The notes beneath the pieces are model-generated. The model did no database searches. It was not told the origin of the DNA and saw only the letters and a list, made by a program, of their open reading frames with translations. Below, piece after piece: positions 7,564-15,515 of a stretch of DNA of 40,229 nucleotides; the first letter of the stretch is position 1, and each line of letters begins with the position of its first letter. The position numbers were made by a program, and so were the translations under genes. The stretch covers positions 1 to 40,229 of the forward strand of contig CAZUDB010000031.1 of NCBI GenBank assembly GCA_964619055.1, read 5' to 3'. The stretch is from CAYVUM01 sp964619055. Its GTDB lineage: Bacteria; Pseudomonadota; Alphaproteobacteria; Rhodospirillales; Defluviicoccaceae.

Positions 7564-9975
7564 TCAAGTTCTCAGCGTGCCGCCGGTTGCTTTACTGACG
7601 CTTTTTATAACTTTTTGAGACAAGGTTTCCAGATCGGCGTCCGTCATGGTCCGTTCTGTTGGTTGCAGAACCACGGAGACGGCCAATGACTTTCGACCCT
7701 GGCCAACGGCATCGCCCGTAAAGACATCGAAGACCCGAACGGCCTGAATCAGAATGTCGTCCGCGGCTCGAACCGCGCGCATGACGGCATCCCCCGCCAC
7801 CGTGTCGTCGACAACGAAGGCAAAGTCCCGCTCAACCGGCTGGAACGGCGACAGCGTCAAGCTCGGCCGCGCGCTTTCCCTGTTCTTCCGCGCTGGGATT
7901 GCGTCCAGATAGACCTCGAAGGCGGCTGTCGAGCCGGAGAGGCCAACGCGCGTGAGGACGCGCGGGTGCAACTCGCCAAAGGCCGCCAACACCGTCTTGG
8001 GTCCGAGCCGGATCACCCCCGAGCGACCCGGGTGGTACCAAGCCGGTGCATCCATGGTGACCTGAGCCCGGTCTGCCGGTGCGCCGAGTGTGTGGAGCAC
8101 GGCCAAGGCATCGGCCTTGGCATCGTATGCGTCCAAGTCGCGAGGCGTTTGGGACCAGTGGCGCGGACCCGTTCGACCCATGCGCACGCCCGCCGCAACC
8201 CAACGTTGGTCTTCGGGACGGTCTCCGAGGTACTGGGGCCCGATTTCGAACAAAGCCACGTCCGGATAACCGCGGTCGGCGTTGCGGCGCGCGGCCGTGA
8301 TCAGATTGGGCAGCACCGATGGCCGCATGACGCTCAACTCTGCGCTGATCGGGTTGAGCAAGCGAACGCTGTCAACGGTGCCGCCAAAGGGTTCTGCCTC
8401 GGACTGTGACAGGAACGAATAGGTGACGGCCTCCGACAGCCCTCGACAGGCCAGCACGCGTCGCGCCAGTCCCCGTTGCCGTTGCGCGGACGTAAGGGCG
8501 GTACGGGGTAGGGCACTCGTCTCATCACGTGCCATGGGCACCACGGGGATGTGGTCATACCCGTGAATCCGGATAACCTCCTCGACCACACAGGCCTCGC
8601 TGTCCACGTCGCTTCGCCAGTGGGGCGGGCTGACGCTCAGAGTGTCGCCGTCACCGGCAACCTGGAAGCCCAGGTCGTTCAAGATCTTAACACTGGTCGT
8701 CGCCGGCACATTAACGCCAATCAGACTCGCAACCCGCTTCGGTCGGAACGAGATCGGCGGAGGCGGTGACGGCTCTGCACCGGCAATAACCAGGTGAGAG
8801 GGCTCACCCCCGCATAAGTCCAGGATCAGCCGCGTGGCGATCTCGGTGCCGGTAACCACAAAGCTCGGGTCGACGCCGCGCTCGAAGCGGTACCGGGCGT
8901 CCGATTGGAGGTCCAACTTGCGGCCAGTAGCCGCCGTTCGCAGCGGATCGAACAACGCGGCCTCGACAAACACGTCAACAGTGGCCTCGGTGCAGCCGGT
9001 GCGCTCCCCGCCCATAACGCCGCCCAAAGCCTCAGGTCCGTGGTCGTCGGTAACCACCGTCATTTCAGGATCGAGCGTGTAGGTCTTGCCGTTCAGGGCC
9101 TGCAGCTCCTCGCCGACCCGCGCCAGGCGCACATGCAGATTGCCGCGGACGTGGGCCGCATCAAACACGTGCAGCGGCCGATTCAGATCTAGCGCTATCA
9201 GGTTGGTGATGTCGACCAGGGCCGAGATCGGTCGGAGGCCCACGGCGAGCAGGCGGCGTTGCAGCCACGCCGGGCTCGGGCCGTTCGTGACCCCCCGGAT
9301 CAGCCGGCCCACGAAGTACGGACAGGCGTCGGACGCCTCCGCCGAAAAGTCTAAGGTAACCTTAATCGGGCTGTCGAATCCGCCCGGGACCGGGCCCGCA
9401 TCCAGGGGCTTCAACACGCCATGACCGGCGGCGGCCAAGTCACGGGCGATGCCACGAACGCCCAAGCAGTCGCCTCTGTTCGGCGTGATCGCCACGTCGA
9501 TGACCGGATCGGCCAAGCCTAGGGCATCGATGGCACGGGACCCGACTGGCGTATCAGCAGGCAGATCGACAATACCGTCGTGGTCGTCGGACAGCCCCAT
9601 TTCCCGCTCCGACAGCAGCATGCCGTGGCTCTCGACCCCGCGAATGGCCGCGGCCTTCAGGGTCAGGTCGGCGCCGGGAATGTAAGAGCCCGTGGGCGCG
9701 AAAACGCCCCGCATACCAGCTCGGGCGTTCGGTGCGCCACACACCACTTGGTGCACCTGACCATCGCCCGTCTCCACTTTGCAGACTCGGAGTTTGTCGG
9801 CGTTCGGATGGGGGCTGGCGTTCTGGACATGGGCCACGACAAACCCCTCGAGCCCCGTACCGCGATCGATGATTTCCTCCAACTCGAGCCCGAGCATGGT
9901 CAGCGCAGCACCGATTTCCGCGGCGTCAGCATCCGTTTCCAGGTGCTGTTTCAGCCAGGACAGCGTGAACTTCAC
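7564..9975 (-). CDS. pheT: Phenylalanyl-tRNA synthetase beta subunit
   Basis: This 803-residue protein is a standard length for bacterial PheT, which forms an alpha2-beta2 enzyme with PheS to charge tRNA-Phe in the cytosol. The order is canonical. It starts MKFTLSWLKQHLET, then a tRNA-binding EMAP/OB domain (about residues 40-150; ASPHPNADKLRVCKV). The B3/B4 editing region follows around residues 210-390 (ITNLIALDLNRPLHVFDA), then B5 around 400-475. The core catalytic-like domain comes next, and a C-terminal ferredoxin-fold anticodon-binding domain (SPFQPVERDFAFVVDD) ends the protein. Its ATG overlaps the pheS stop by four bases, so the subunits are translationally coupled. Confidence 0.98.
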   Translation of the reverse strand: MKFTLSWLKQHLETDADAAEIGAALTMLGLELEEIIDRGTGLEGFVVAHVQNASPHPNADKLRVCKVETGDGQVHQVVCGAPNARAGMRGVFAPTGSYIPGADLTLKAAAIRGVESHGMLLSEREMGLSDDHDGIVDLPADTPVGSRAIDALGLADPVIDVAITPNRGDCLGVRGIARDLAAAGHGVLKPLDAGPVPGGFDSPIKVTLDFSAEASDACPYFVGRLIRGVTNGPSPAWLQRRLLAVGLRPISALVDITNLIALDLNRPLHVFDAAHVRGNLHVRLARVGEELQALNGKTYTLDPEMTVVTDDHGPEALGGVMGGERTGCTEATVDVFVEAALFDPLRTAATGRKLDLQSDARYRFERGVDPSFVVTGTEIATRLILDLCGGEPSHLVIAGAEPSPPPPISFRPKRVASLIGVNVPATTSVKILNDLGFQVAGDGDTLSVSPPHWRSDVDSEACVVEEVIRIHGYDHIPVVPMARDETSALPRTALTSAQRQRGLARRVLACRGLSEAVTYSFLSQSEAEPFGGTVDSVRLLNPISAELSVMRPSVLPNLITAARRNADRGYPDVALFEIGPQYLGDRPEDQRWVAAGVRMGRTGPRHWSQTPRDLDAYDAKADALAVLHTLGAPADRAQVTMDAPAWYHPGRSGVIRLGPKTVLAAFGELHPRVLTRVGLSGSTAAFEVYLDAIPARKNRESARPSLTLSPFQPVERDFAFVVDDTVAGDAVMRAVRAADDILIQAVRVFDVFTGDAVGQGRKSLAVSVVLQPTERTMTDADLETLSQKVIKSVSKATGGTLRT

Positions 9976-11048
9976 GGGTCGAGTCCAACAACCATGGACG
10001 GGACCTGGAGGGCTGAAAAGCCATAATGGCGAAGCCAGCGCAGGTCGGACTCGAAAAACGTCCGCAAGTCCGGGATTCCGTACTTGAGCATGCCAACGCG
10101 CTCGATGCCCATGCCGAAGGCGAAGCCCTGGTAGCGCTCCGGATCAATGCCGCAGTGCCTCAAGACCCGCGGATTGACCATGCCGCAGCCGAGGATTTCC
10201 AGCCAGTCTTCGCCATGGCCGATGCGGAACTGGCCGCCTTTGCGCGTGCAGCCAATGTCGACCTCGGCCGAGGGCTCCGTGAAGGGAAAGAAGCTGGGGC
10301 GAAAGCGCACCGGCAGATCGTCGATGGCGAAAAAAGTCCGGCAGAACTCGATGAGGCAGCCCTTCAGGTGGCCCATGGTCGTGCCGTCGTCGATGACCAA
10401 GCCTTCCACCTGGTGGAACATCGGCGCATGGGTGGCATCGTAATCGCATCGGTAGGTTCGGCCGGGTGCGATGATCCGGATCGGCGGCGCTTGCGACACC
10501 ATGGTCCGGATCTGGACCGGGGAGGTGTGGGTGCGAAGCACCATGCGCAGACCGTCGCGCTCGCCAGGCAGATAGAAGGTGTCGTGCTCCTGACGGGCGG
10601 GATGCTCGGGTGGAATGTTGAGCGCGCCGAAATTGTGCCAGTCATCCTCGATGTCGGGTCCTTCGGCGACCACGAAGCCCATCTCGCCGAAAATGGCAAC
10701 GATCTCGTCGATGGTCCGGCTGATCGGGTGGATCGAGCCGGCGGGCTCCGGACGAACGGGCAACGTCACGTCGACGGTCTCGCCAGCCAGGCGCGCCTCA
10801 ATCGCCGCTTCGGCAAGTGCGGCCTTGCGGGCCTCCAGCGCGCCGGCGATCTCGTCCTTCAGGGTGTTGAGCGCCGCTCCGTTCGCCCGACGCTCCTCTG
10901 GCGCGAGGCCGCTTAACCCCTTCATCAGCGCGGTGATCCGCCCCTTCTTGCCGAGTTCGGCAATGCGGATGCGCTCCAAGGTGTCCAGGTCCGATGCCGC
11001 CTGGACAGCGTCGAGCAACTCCGTGCGCAGCGTTTCCGGTGTCTCCAT
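9972..11048 (-). CDS. pheS: Phenylalanyl-tRNA synthetase alpha subunit
   Basis: This class II aminoacyl-tRNA synthetase catalytic subunit has about 358 residues from the chosen start. An N-terminal coiled-coil arm (first ~90 residues, with ERIRIAELGKKGRITALMK) precedes the catalytic domain. Motif 2 lies around MFHQVEGLVIDDG, and motif 3 reads GFAFGMGIERVGMLKYGI. ATG 11046-11048 was chosen because METPETLRTELLDAV matches the normal N-terminus. The frame is open to 11087, which would add 13 atypical residues. It lies 72 bases after rplT on the same strand and overlaps pheT by four bases, making rpmI-rplT-pheS-pheT a likely operon. Confidence 0.97.
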   Translation of the reverse strand: METPETLRTELLDAVQAASDLDTLERIRIAELGKKGRITALMKGLSGLAPEERRANGAALNTLKDEIAGALEARKAALAEAAIEARLAGETVDVTLPVRPEPAGSIHPISRTIDEIVAIFGEMGFVVAEGPDIEDDWHNFGALNIPPEHPARQEHDTFYLPGERDGLRMVLRTHTSPVQIRTMVSQAPPIRIIAPGRTYRCDYDATHAPMFHQVEGLVIDDGTTMGHLKGCLIEFCRTFFAIDDLPVRFRPSFFPFTEPSAEVDIGCTRKGGQFRIGHGEDWLEILGCGMVNPRVLRHCGIDPERYQGFAFGMGIERVGMLKYGIPDLRTFFESDLRWLRHYGFSALQVPSMVVGLDP

Positions 11049-11120
11049 GGTCACGCTCTTCAGGGGTACGGCGGAATGGTGCTGCACCCGATTTAAATTC
11101 GTGTGAGATCAGGCTAAGAT

Positions 11121-11492
11121 TTACGCCGCCTCGGAACCCGCCAGTGCATCGCGGGCATTATCGACGAGCACGGCAAAGGCCTCGGGTTCGCGGACGGCGA
11201 GATCGCTCAGAACCTTGCGGTCGATCTCGATACCGGCGCGGGCGAGGCCGCAGATAAACTGCGAGTAGGTCATACCGTGCTCACGCGCCCCGGCATTGAT
11301 CCGCTGGATCCAAAGCCGCCGGAATTCGCGCTTTTTCGTGCGGCGGTCGCGATACTGATATTGTAGGGCCTTCTCAACCCGCTCGCGGGCCATGCGGTAG
11401 GTGTTCTTGGCACGACCGCGATAGCCCTTTGCCTTGTCGAGAACTTTCTTGTGGCGGGCGTGCGTCGTTACGCCCCGTTTGACGCGGGCCAT
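11121..11492 (-). CDS. rplT: 50S ribosomal protein L20
   Basis: This 123-residue protein has the L20 sequence throughout: MARVKRGVTTHARHKKVLD, then AKGYRGRAKNTYRMARERVE, then REFRRLWIQRINAGAREHG. L20 binds 23S rRNA early in large-subunit assembly and in several bacteria represses its own operon. It is slightly longer than the usual ~118 residues because of a short acidic tail. It follows rpmI by 12 bases and precedes pheS. Confidence 0.98.
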   Translation of the reverse strand: MARVKRGVTTHARHKKVLDKAKGYRGRAKNTYRMARERVEKALQYQYRDRRTKKREFRRLWIQRINAGAREHGMTYSQFICGLARAGIEIDRKVLSDLAVREPEAFAVLVDNARDALAGSEAA

Positions 11493-11504
11493 GGGAACGG
11501 CTCC

Positions 11505-11702
11505 TCAGCTATAGGGCAGGCAGGCTTTGGCGAGGCGGGCATCGCCCTTCGTCAGGACAAACGTGCCGCGCGCTTGGCGTTTCATCTTCTGCGAACGTTT
11601 GCGCAAGTTGTGTCGCTTGTAGGCGACACTGGCGCGAACTTTGCCGGAACCGGTCAGCCGGAAGCGCTTTTTCGCCGCCGACTTGGTCTTCATTTTGGGC
11701 AT
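11505..11702 (-). CDS. rpmI: 50S ribosomal protein L35
   Basis: This is a 65-residue basic protein beginning MPKMKTKSAAKKRFRLTGSG, the diagnostic L35 N-terminus, and continuing with RHNLRKRSQKMKRQARG. The ATG at 11700-11702 is fixed by family similarity and by a GGAG-type site just upstream; the longer open frame to 11873 is not L35-like. L35 is a late-assembling large-subunit protein. It heads the rpmI-rplT-pheS-pheT cluster. infC, usually directly upstream, lies 0.9 kb away with an opposite-strand gene between them. The 269-base gap to that gene must hold the promoter and leader of rpmI; I could not pick out a firm promoter there. Confidence 0.97.
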   Translation of the reverse strand: MPKMKTKSAAKKRFRLTGSGKVRASVAYKRHNLRKRSQKMKRQARGTFVLTKGDARLAKACLPYS

Positions 11703-11971
11703 TTTGCGCTCCTGTAACTGCTGTCGCACCTGATGGGTCGCCAAACCGACCAAGGCGCCGATGAGCGGCTGGGCATGCCCGCGCCGGACCGCTCGGTACC
11801 GTGAGGTGGAAGCGAGGCTTATACGGTCAACGCGCGTCCGTTGCAAGGGCCGCTCGGTTCGAGGCGGTCTCATCCGGCTGCCGCGACGTCGGGGCGTTTA
11901 CCGCGTTTTCGGTATTGCGCGCTAGCGTCCACACACGCATTCATGCGCTGCGGAGACCGAAGCCAACGCCT

Positions 11972-12517
11972 ATGCCCACCGCACCTACGCCTGATCACCG
12001 CTCGGCCGTCTCGTTGCGGGCATCTGACGTTCCCAACAGCCTGGCTGAAATCCACGAACTGCTGGTCGATGCCGACGGGGCACTCGGCATGATCGTGGCG
12101 AGCACAGAGGCCGCCAGCTTTCGCCTGCAGGCCATGACCGAGGCGGCGGATGCGCTGTCCGACGTGGTCACCGTGCTGTCGCTGATCGCTGAGCAGACGT
12201 TGATTTCGGCGACGGATGCTGGCAAAGCGAGTGGTCCAAAAAATACTCGATCACCGGACCGGGCAACCGTGACATCGATCCTAAGCGGTCTCGTGGTTGC
12301 CATCGACGATGCTCGGGTGGAAATCGCCGCTGATGTCGCGGCTGTGGGTGAGCAGAACCGCGTAGCCTACCGGATGTTGGGCACCATCGCCGCCGTTGCC
12401 GACGCGATGACGGCGTTTGCGCAGGTCGTGGCAACGGCTACGGACGTTACCATGGCGGAGCGAGATAGCTCCCCGCATGACACCAAACCGGCGTTCGGTT
12501 CCGTTCGGCGAACCTGA
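11972..12517 (+). CDS. Small MCP-hairpin-like protein (degenerate chemoreceptor signalling domain?)
   Basis: This is a 181-residue Ala/Val-rich, strongly helical protein on the opposite strand to its neighbours. It has no transmembrane segment and no recognised sensor domain. The middle, from about residue 60, reads ALSDVVTVLSLIAEQT and then LISATDAGKAS. This resembles the tip of chemoreceptor cytoplasmic hairpins, where the family reads IAEQTNLLALNA followed by IEAARAGE. A second long helix (IAADVAAVGEQNRVAYRML) follows, as in the returning arm. The residues that contact CheA and CheW are largely replaced, so classical signalling is doubtful. The start at 11972 is a choice among several, with only a weak Shine-Dalgarno; the frame opens at 11801. 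Function is unknown, and the MCP relation rests on pattern recognition, not a search. Confidence 0.55.
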   Translation: MPTAPTPDHRSAVSLRASDVPNSLAEIHELLVDADGALGMIVASTEAASFRLQAMTEAADALSDVVTVLSLIAEQTLISATDAGKASGPKNTRSPDRATVTSILSGLVVAIDDARVEIAADVAAVGEQNRVAYRMLGTIAAVADAMTAFAQVVATATDVTMAERDSSPHDTKPAFGSVRRT

Positions 12518-12529
12518 CAACAAGGAGCA

Positions 12530-12560
12530 ACGGCCGTGCACTCAAGGAATGCACGGCCGT
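12530..12560. terminator. Bidirectional hairpin between convergent genes
   Basis: An 11-base perfect inverted repeat (ACGGCCGTGCA at 12530-12540, its complement at 12550-12560) encloses a nine-base loop. It lies 13 bases after the MCP-like gene and about 60 bases after the infC stop on the other strand. There is no T-run on either side, so it may act as a weak or Rho-assisted bidirectional terminator or as a 3'-end stabiliser. Confidence 0.6.
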
Positions 12561-12620
12561 CACCGAAACACGCCTGTTTGTCGAAGCCATTCTAGGGACG
12601 TGTCGACATGGCTCGGCGCC

Positions 12621-13157
12621 TTAGCGTGGGGCGATCACCATTACCATTTGCCGGCCCTCAACCTTGGGCACCTGTTCGACCTTTGCCAAATCGTCCAGCT
12701 GCTCGCGGACACGATCGAGCACCTTCAGCCCCAAGTCCTGGTGAGCCAGTTCGCGGCCGCGAAACCGGATCGTCACCTTGACTTTGTCGCCATCATCAAG
12801 GAAGCGGCGCATGTGGCCAACTTTGACGTTGTAGTCATGGTCATCAATCGAGGGGCGCATCTTGATCTCTTTAACTTCGATCACACGCTGTTTTTTGCGC
12901 GCCTCGTTTTTCTTTTTTTGAGCTTCGTATTTGTATTTACCGAAGTCGAGGATCTTGCAGACGGGTGGGTCTGCATTGCCAGCCACCTCGACCAGGTCCA
13001 GCCCGATATCGGCGGCAGCGCGAACGGCATCGCGGACGCTCAAGATGCCCAGCTGCTGGCCATCGGCGCCAATGACGCGCACGTTTTGGACGTCAATCTC
13101 CTCGTTAACCCGCGGACCCTCGCGGGCTGGCGGCTGATTATTGGGTGGACGCGCGAT
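12621..13157 (-). CDS. infC: Translation initiation factor IF-3, with apparent AUC start codon
   Basis: This is a 178-residue IF-3, which binds the 30S subunit, keeps it free of 50S and proofreads the initiator codon. The N domain has RVNEEIDVQNVRVIGADGQ, and the C domain has KMRPSIDDHDYNVKVGHMRRFL and KVTIRFRGRELAHQDLG. The IF-3 N-terminus lies in a stretch with no ATG, GTG or TTG between an in-frame TGA (13182-13184) and a GTG at 13080-13082 that would cut off conserved residues. An ATC codon at 13155-13157 sits eight bases after AGGAG and gives an N-terminus (M/I)ARPPNNQPPAREGPRVNEE of normal alphaproteobacterial form. Rare AUU-type starts on infC are the known basis of IF-3 autoregulation, so AUC use is plausible. 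The gene is convergent with the MCP-like gene and separated from thrS by 343 bases. Confidence 0.95.
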   Translation of the reverse strand: MARPPNNQPPAREGPRVNEEIDVQNVRVIGADGQQLGILSVRDAVRAAADIGLDLVEVAGNADPPVCKILDFGKYKYEAQKKKNEARKKQRVIEVKEIKMRPSIDDHDYNVKVGHMRRFLDDGDKVKVTIRFRGRELAHQDLGLKVLDRVREQLDDLAKVEQVPKVEGRQMVMVIAPR

Positions 13158-13500
13158 TTTCGTGTCTCCTGTAGTTGTTGATCAGCTTGGTGTTGAACGC
13201 CGCAGCATTCGAGGCCCGAACGGCATGCACCGTGCCGCTGGGCCGTTCGGATGTACCGGCGTCTGAAAGGTTAAAAAGCGCAAGATCGGCGAGATGTCGC
13301 GGTCTTTGGTTATGGTCCAAAGGGTGGGGCGCAGATGCGGGCGGAGGCGTTGGTGATAGACCGCAATAGGCGGCCTAAGCATTGTGAAGGTCAACACCGT
13401 CCCGATCGACCACTTTTAGATCCTGCTTCCACGTCCGCACCAAATCGGCGCAAATGCCTATCGTGCCGCCCTGTTGAGGGCTGAGCAGACACCATCGCCA
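13158..13500 (-). other. infC leader and promoter region, with a 9-bp hairpin
   Basis: This 343-base gap between thrS and infC has no credible gene. A perfect 9-base inverted repeat (13216-13224 with 13242-13250, 17-base loop) lies 59-93 bases upstream of the infC start in the direction of transcription. No T-run follows it, so it looks more like leader structure than a terminator. I could not pick a firm promoter by eye. Confidence 0.4.
13166..13170 (-). promoter_or_regulatory. Shine-Dalgarno of infC
   Basis: AGGAG on the minus strand lies eight bases before the ATC at 13155-13157. It is the strongest ribosome binding site in the leader and decides the non-canonical start; no ATG, GTG or TTG lies within initiation distance. 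Confidence 0.75.
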
Positions 13501-15444
13501 TTATGCCATGTGAGGCGGGTATGCTTCACTCAAAAGTGTCACAACAGCTTGATCAAGGGCAAGAACTTCCTGCGCCTGACTGCCGAGCCGACGAAGAGCG
13601 ATTGTCCGGTCTTCGCGCTCGCGCGCGCCGACCACGAGGATAAGGGGCACTTTGGCCATGCTGTGCTCGCGAATTTTGAAGTTAATCTTCTCATTGCGGA
13701 GATCCAGCTCGGTCCGAAGGCCCGCGCTCGACAGCGCAGCGCGGACCTCGTGGGCATACTCATCGACATCGTTGGTGATGGCGGCGACAACCGCTTGCGT
13801 CGGCGAGAGCCACAGGGGCAGGCGCCCGGCGAAATGCTCAATGAGAATGCCAATGAAGCGTTCGAACGAGCCGAGGATCGCTCGGTGCAGCATCACCGGC
13901 CGGTGCTTCTCGCCATCCTCACCGATGTAGGAGGCATCGAGCCGTTCCGGCAGCACGAAGTCCACCTGCAGCGTTCCGAGCTGCCAGTCACGGCCGATGG
14001 CGTCGCGCAACACGAATTCGAGCTTGGGCCCGTAGAAAGCACCTTCACCGGGGTTGATAATGGTTTCCAACCCCGAGGCGGCGGTGGCGTCACGTAGGGC
14101 CTGCTCCGCCCGATCCCAAACCGCGTCGCTGCCGGCCCGGCGCTCGGGCCGGTCCGAGAACTTCACGATTACGGAGTTGAACCCGAAGTCCGCGTAGACA
14201 CGGCGCAGCAGGTCACAAAACCGCTGAGATTCCGAGATGATCTGATCCTCGGTGCAGAAAATGTGGGCATCGTCCTGGACGAACGCGCGGACCCGCATCA
14301 GACCGTGCAGGGCGCCGGAGGCCTCGTTGCGGTGACAGGAGCCAAACTCCGCCATCCGCAGCGGCAGATCCCGGTAACTCTTCAGGCCCTGCTTGAAGAT
14401 CTGGACATGGCAAGGGCAGTTCATGGGCTTGAGCGCCAGAACCTTGTCCTCCGCCTCCGCCGTAAACATATCCTCGCGAAACTTCTCCCAATGGCCGGAG
14501 CGTTCCCAAAGGGAGCGGTCGACCAGCGACGGTGTATTGACCTCCACGTAGCCGTCCGCTTCCAAGCGGGCGCGCATGTACCCCTGCAGCAGGCGATATA
14601 GGGTCCAACCCTTGGGGTGCCAGAACACCGAGCCGTGGGCCTCCTCCTGCAGGTGGAACAGGTCCAGCTCACGACCCAAGCGGCGGTGATCTCGCTTCTC
14701 TGCCTCCTCCAGCATGTGAAGATGGGCGGCCAACTGCTTTTCGTCGGCCCAGGCGGTGCCGTAAATGCGTTGCAGCATGGCGTTGCGGGAGTCACCGCGC
14801 CAGTAGGCGCCGGCCAGCTTCATCAGCTTGAACGCCTTACCGAGCTTTCCCGTTGACGGCAGGTGCGGGCCCACGCACAGGTCGAGCCAATCACCCTGGC
14901 GGTAAATGCTGATCGGCTCGTCCACCGGCAGGTCTTCAATGATCTCCGCCTTATAATGTTCACCGATCGACCGGAAGTAATCGATCGCGTGCTGGCGGTC
15001 CCAGATCTCGCGAACGAGCGGCAGGTCGCGATCGACGATCTCGCGCATGCGCGCTTCGATCGCCGGGAAATCGTCGGGCGTGAAGGGCTCGTTCCGGGCG
15101 AAGTCGTAGTAAAAGCCGTTTTCGATGGCCGGGCCAATGGTGACCTGAGTGCCGGGGAACAATTCCTGCACCGCCTGCGCCATGACATGGGCCGCATCGT
15201 GGCGGAGCAATTCCAGCGCGTCGGCGTCCTTGCGGGTTACAATGGCAACGGCCGCATCGCAATCGACCACTGTGGCGAGGTCGCGCATGACCCCGTCCAC
15301 CTGGATAGCAAGTGCGGCCTTGGCCAAGCCCGTGCCGATATCGGCGGCAATCTCGGCACCGCTGATGGGGCGATCATAAATGCGAACGCTACCGTCCGGT
15401 AACGTTATGCGAACAACATGCTCTAGGGCCAGGTCCTGGTCCAC
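13501..15444 (-). CDS. thrS: Threonyl-tRNA synthetase
   Basis: This 647-residue class II synthetase charges tRNA-Thr in the cytosol. An N-terminal TGS domain occupies about residues 10-70 (ITLPDGSVRIYDRPISG). The editing domain that clears mischarged Ser has its zinc-like site in RHDAAHVMAQAV and DLCVGPHLPSTG. The catalytic domain contains MNCPCHVQIFK, the motif 2 region SCHRNEASGALHGLMRVRAF, and HRAILGSFERFIGILIEH. The C-terminal anticodon-binding domain ends the protein. The start is a GTG at 15442-15444, eight bases after an AAGGAAAGG ribosome binding site. It is followed by infC on the same strand. Alone upstream of the infC leader, it probably has its own promoter in the 71 bases before it. 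Confidence 0.98.
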   Translation of the reverse strand: MDQDLALEHVVRITLPDGSVRIYDRPISGAEIAADIGTGLAKAALAIQVDGVMRDLATVVDCDAAVAIVTRKDADALELLRHDAAHVMAQAVQELFPGTQVTIGPAIENGFYYDFARNEPFTPDDFPAIEARMREIVDRDLPLVREIWDRQHAIDYFRSIGEHYKAEIIEDLPVDEPISIYRQGDWLDLCVGPHLPSTGKLGKAFKLMKLAGAYWRGDSRNAMLQRIYGTAWADEKQLAAHLHMLEEAEKRDHRRLGRELDLFHLQEEAHGSVFWHPKGWTLYRLLQGYMRARLEADGYVEVNTPSLVDRSLWERSGHWEKFREDMFTAEAEDKVLALKPMNCPCHVQIFKQGLKSYRDLPLRMAEFGSCHRNEASGALHGLMRVRAFVQDDAHIFCTEDQIISESQRFCDLLRRVYADFGFNSVIVKFSDRPERRAGSDAVWDRAEQALRDATAASGLETIINPGEGAFYGPKLEFVLRDAIGRDWQLGTLQVDFVLPERLDASYIGEDGEKHRPVMLHRAILGSFERFIGILIEHFAGRLPLWLSPTQAVVAAITNDVDEYAHEVRAALSSAGLRTELDLRNEKINFKIREHSMAKVPLILVVGAREREDRTIALRRLGSQAQEVLALDQAVVTLLSEAYPPHMA

Positions 15445-15515
15445 GGATGGCGCCTTTCCTTAAGGCCAGTGGGTTGAAAAACGGCGGCGGAACTGTACGT
15501 GCGTGGTGCTTGAAG

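Noticed and set aside
12417..13181. 254-codon plus-strand open frame opposite infC
   Set aside because: It is the antisense shadow of infC, whose protein identity is certain.
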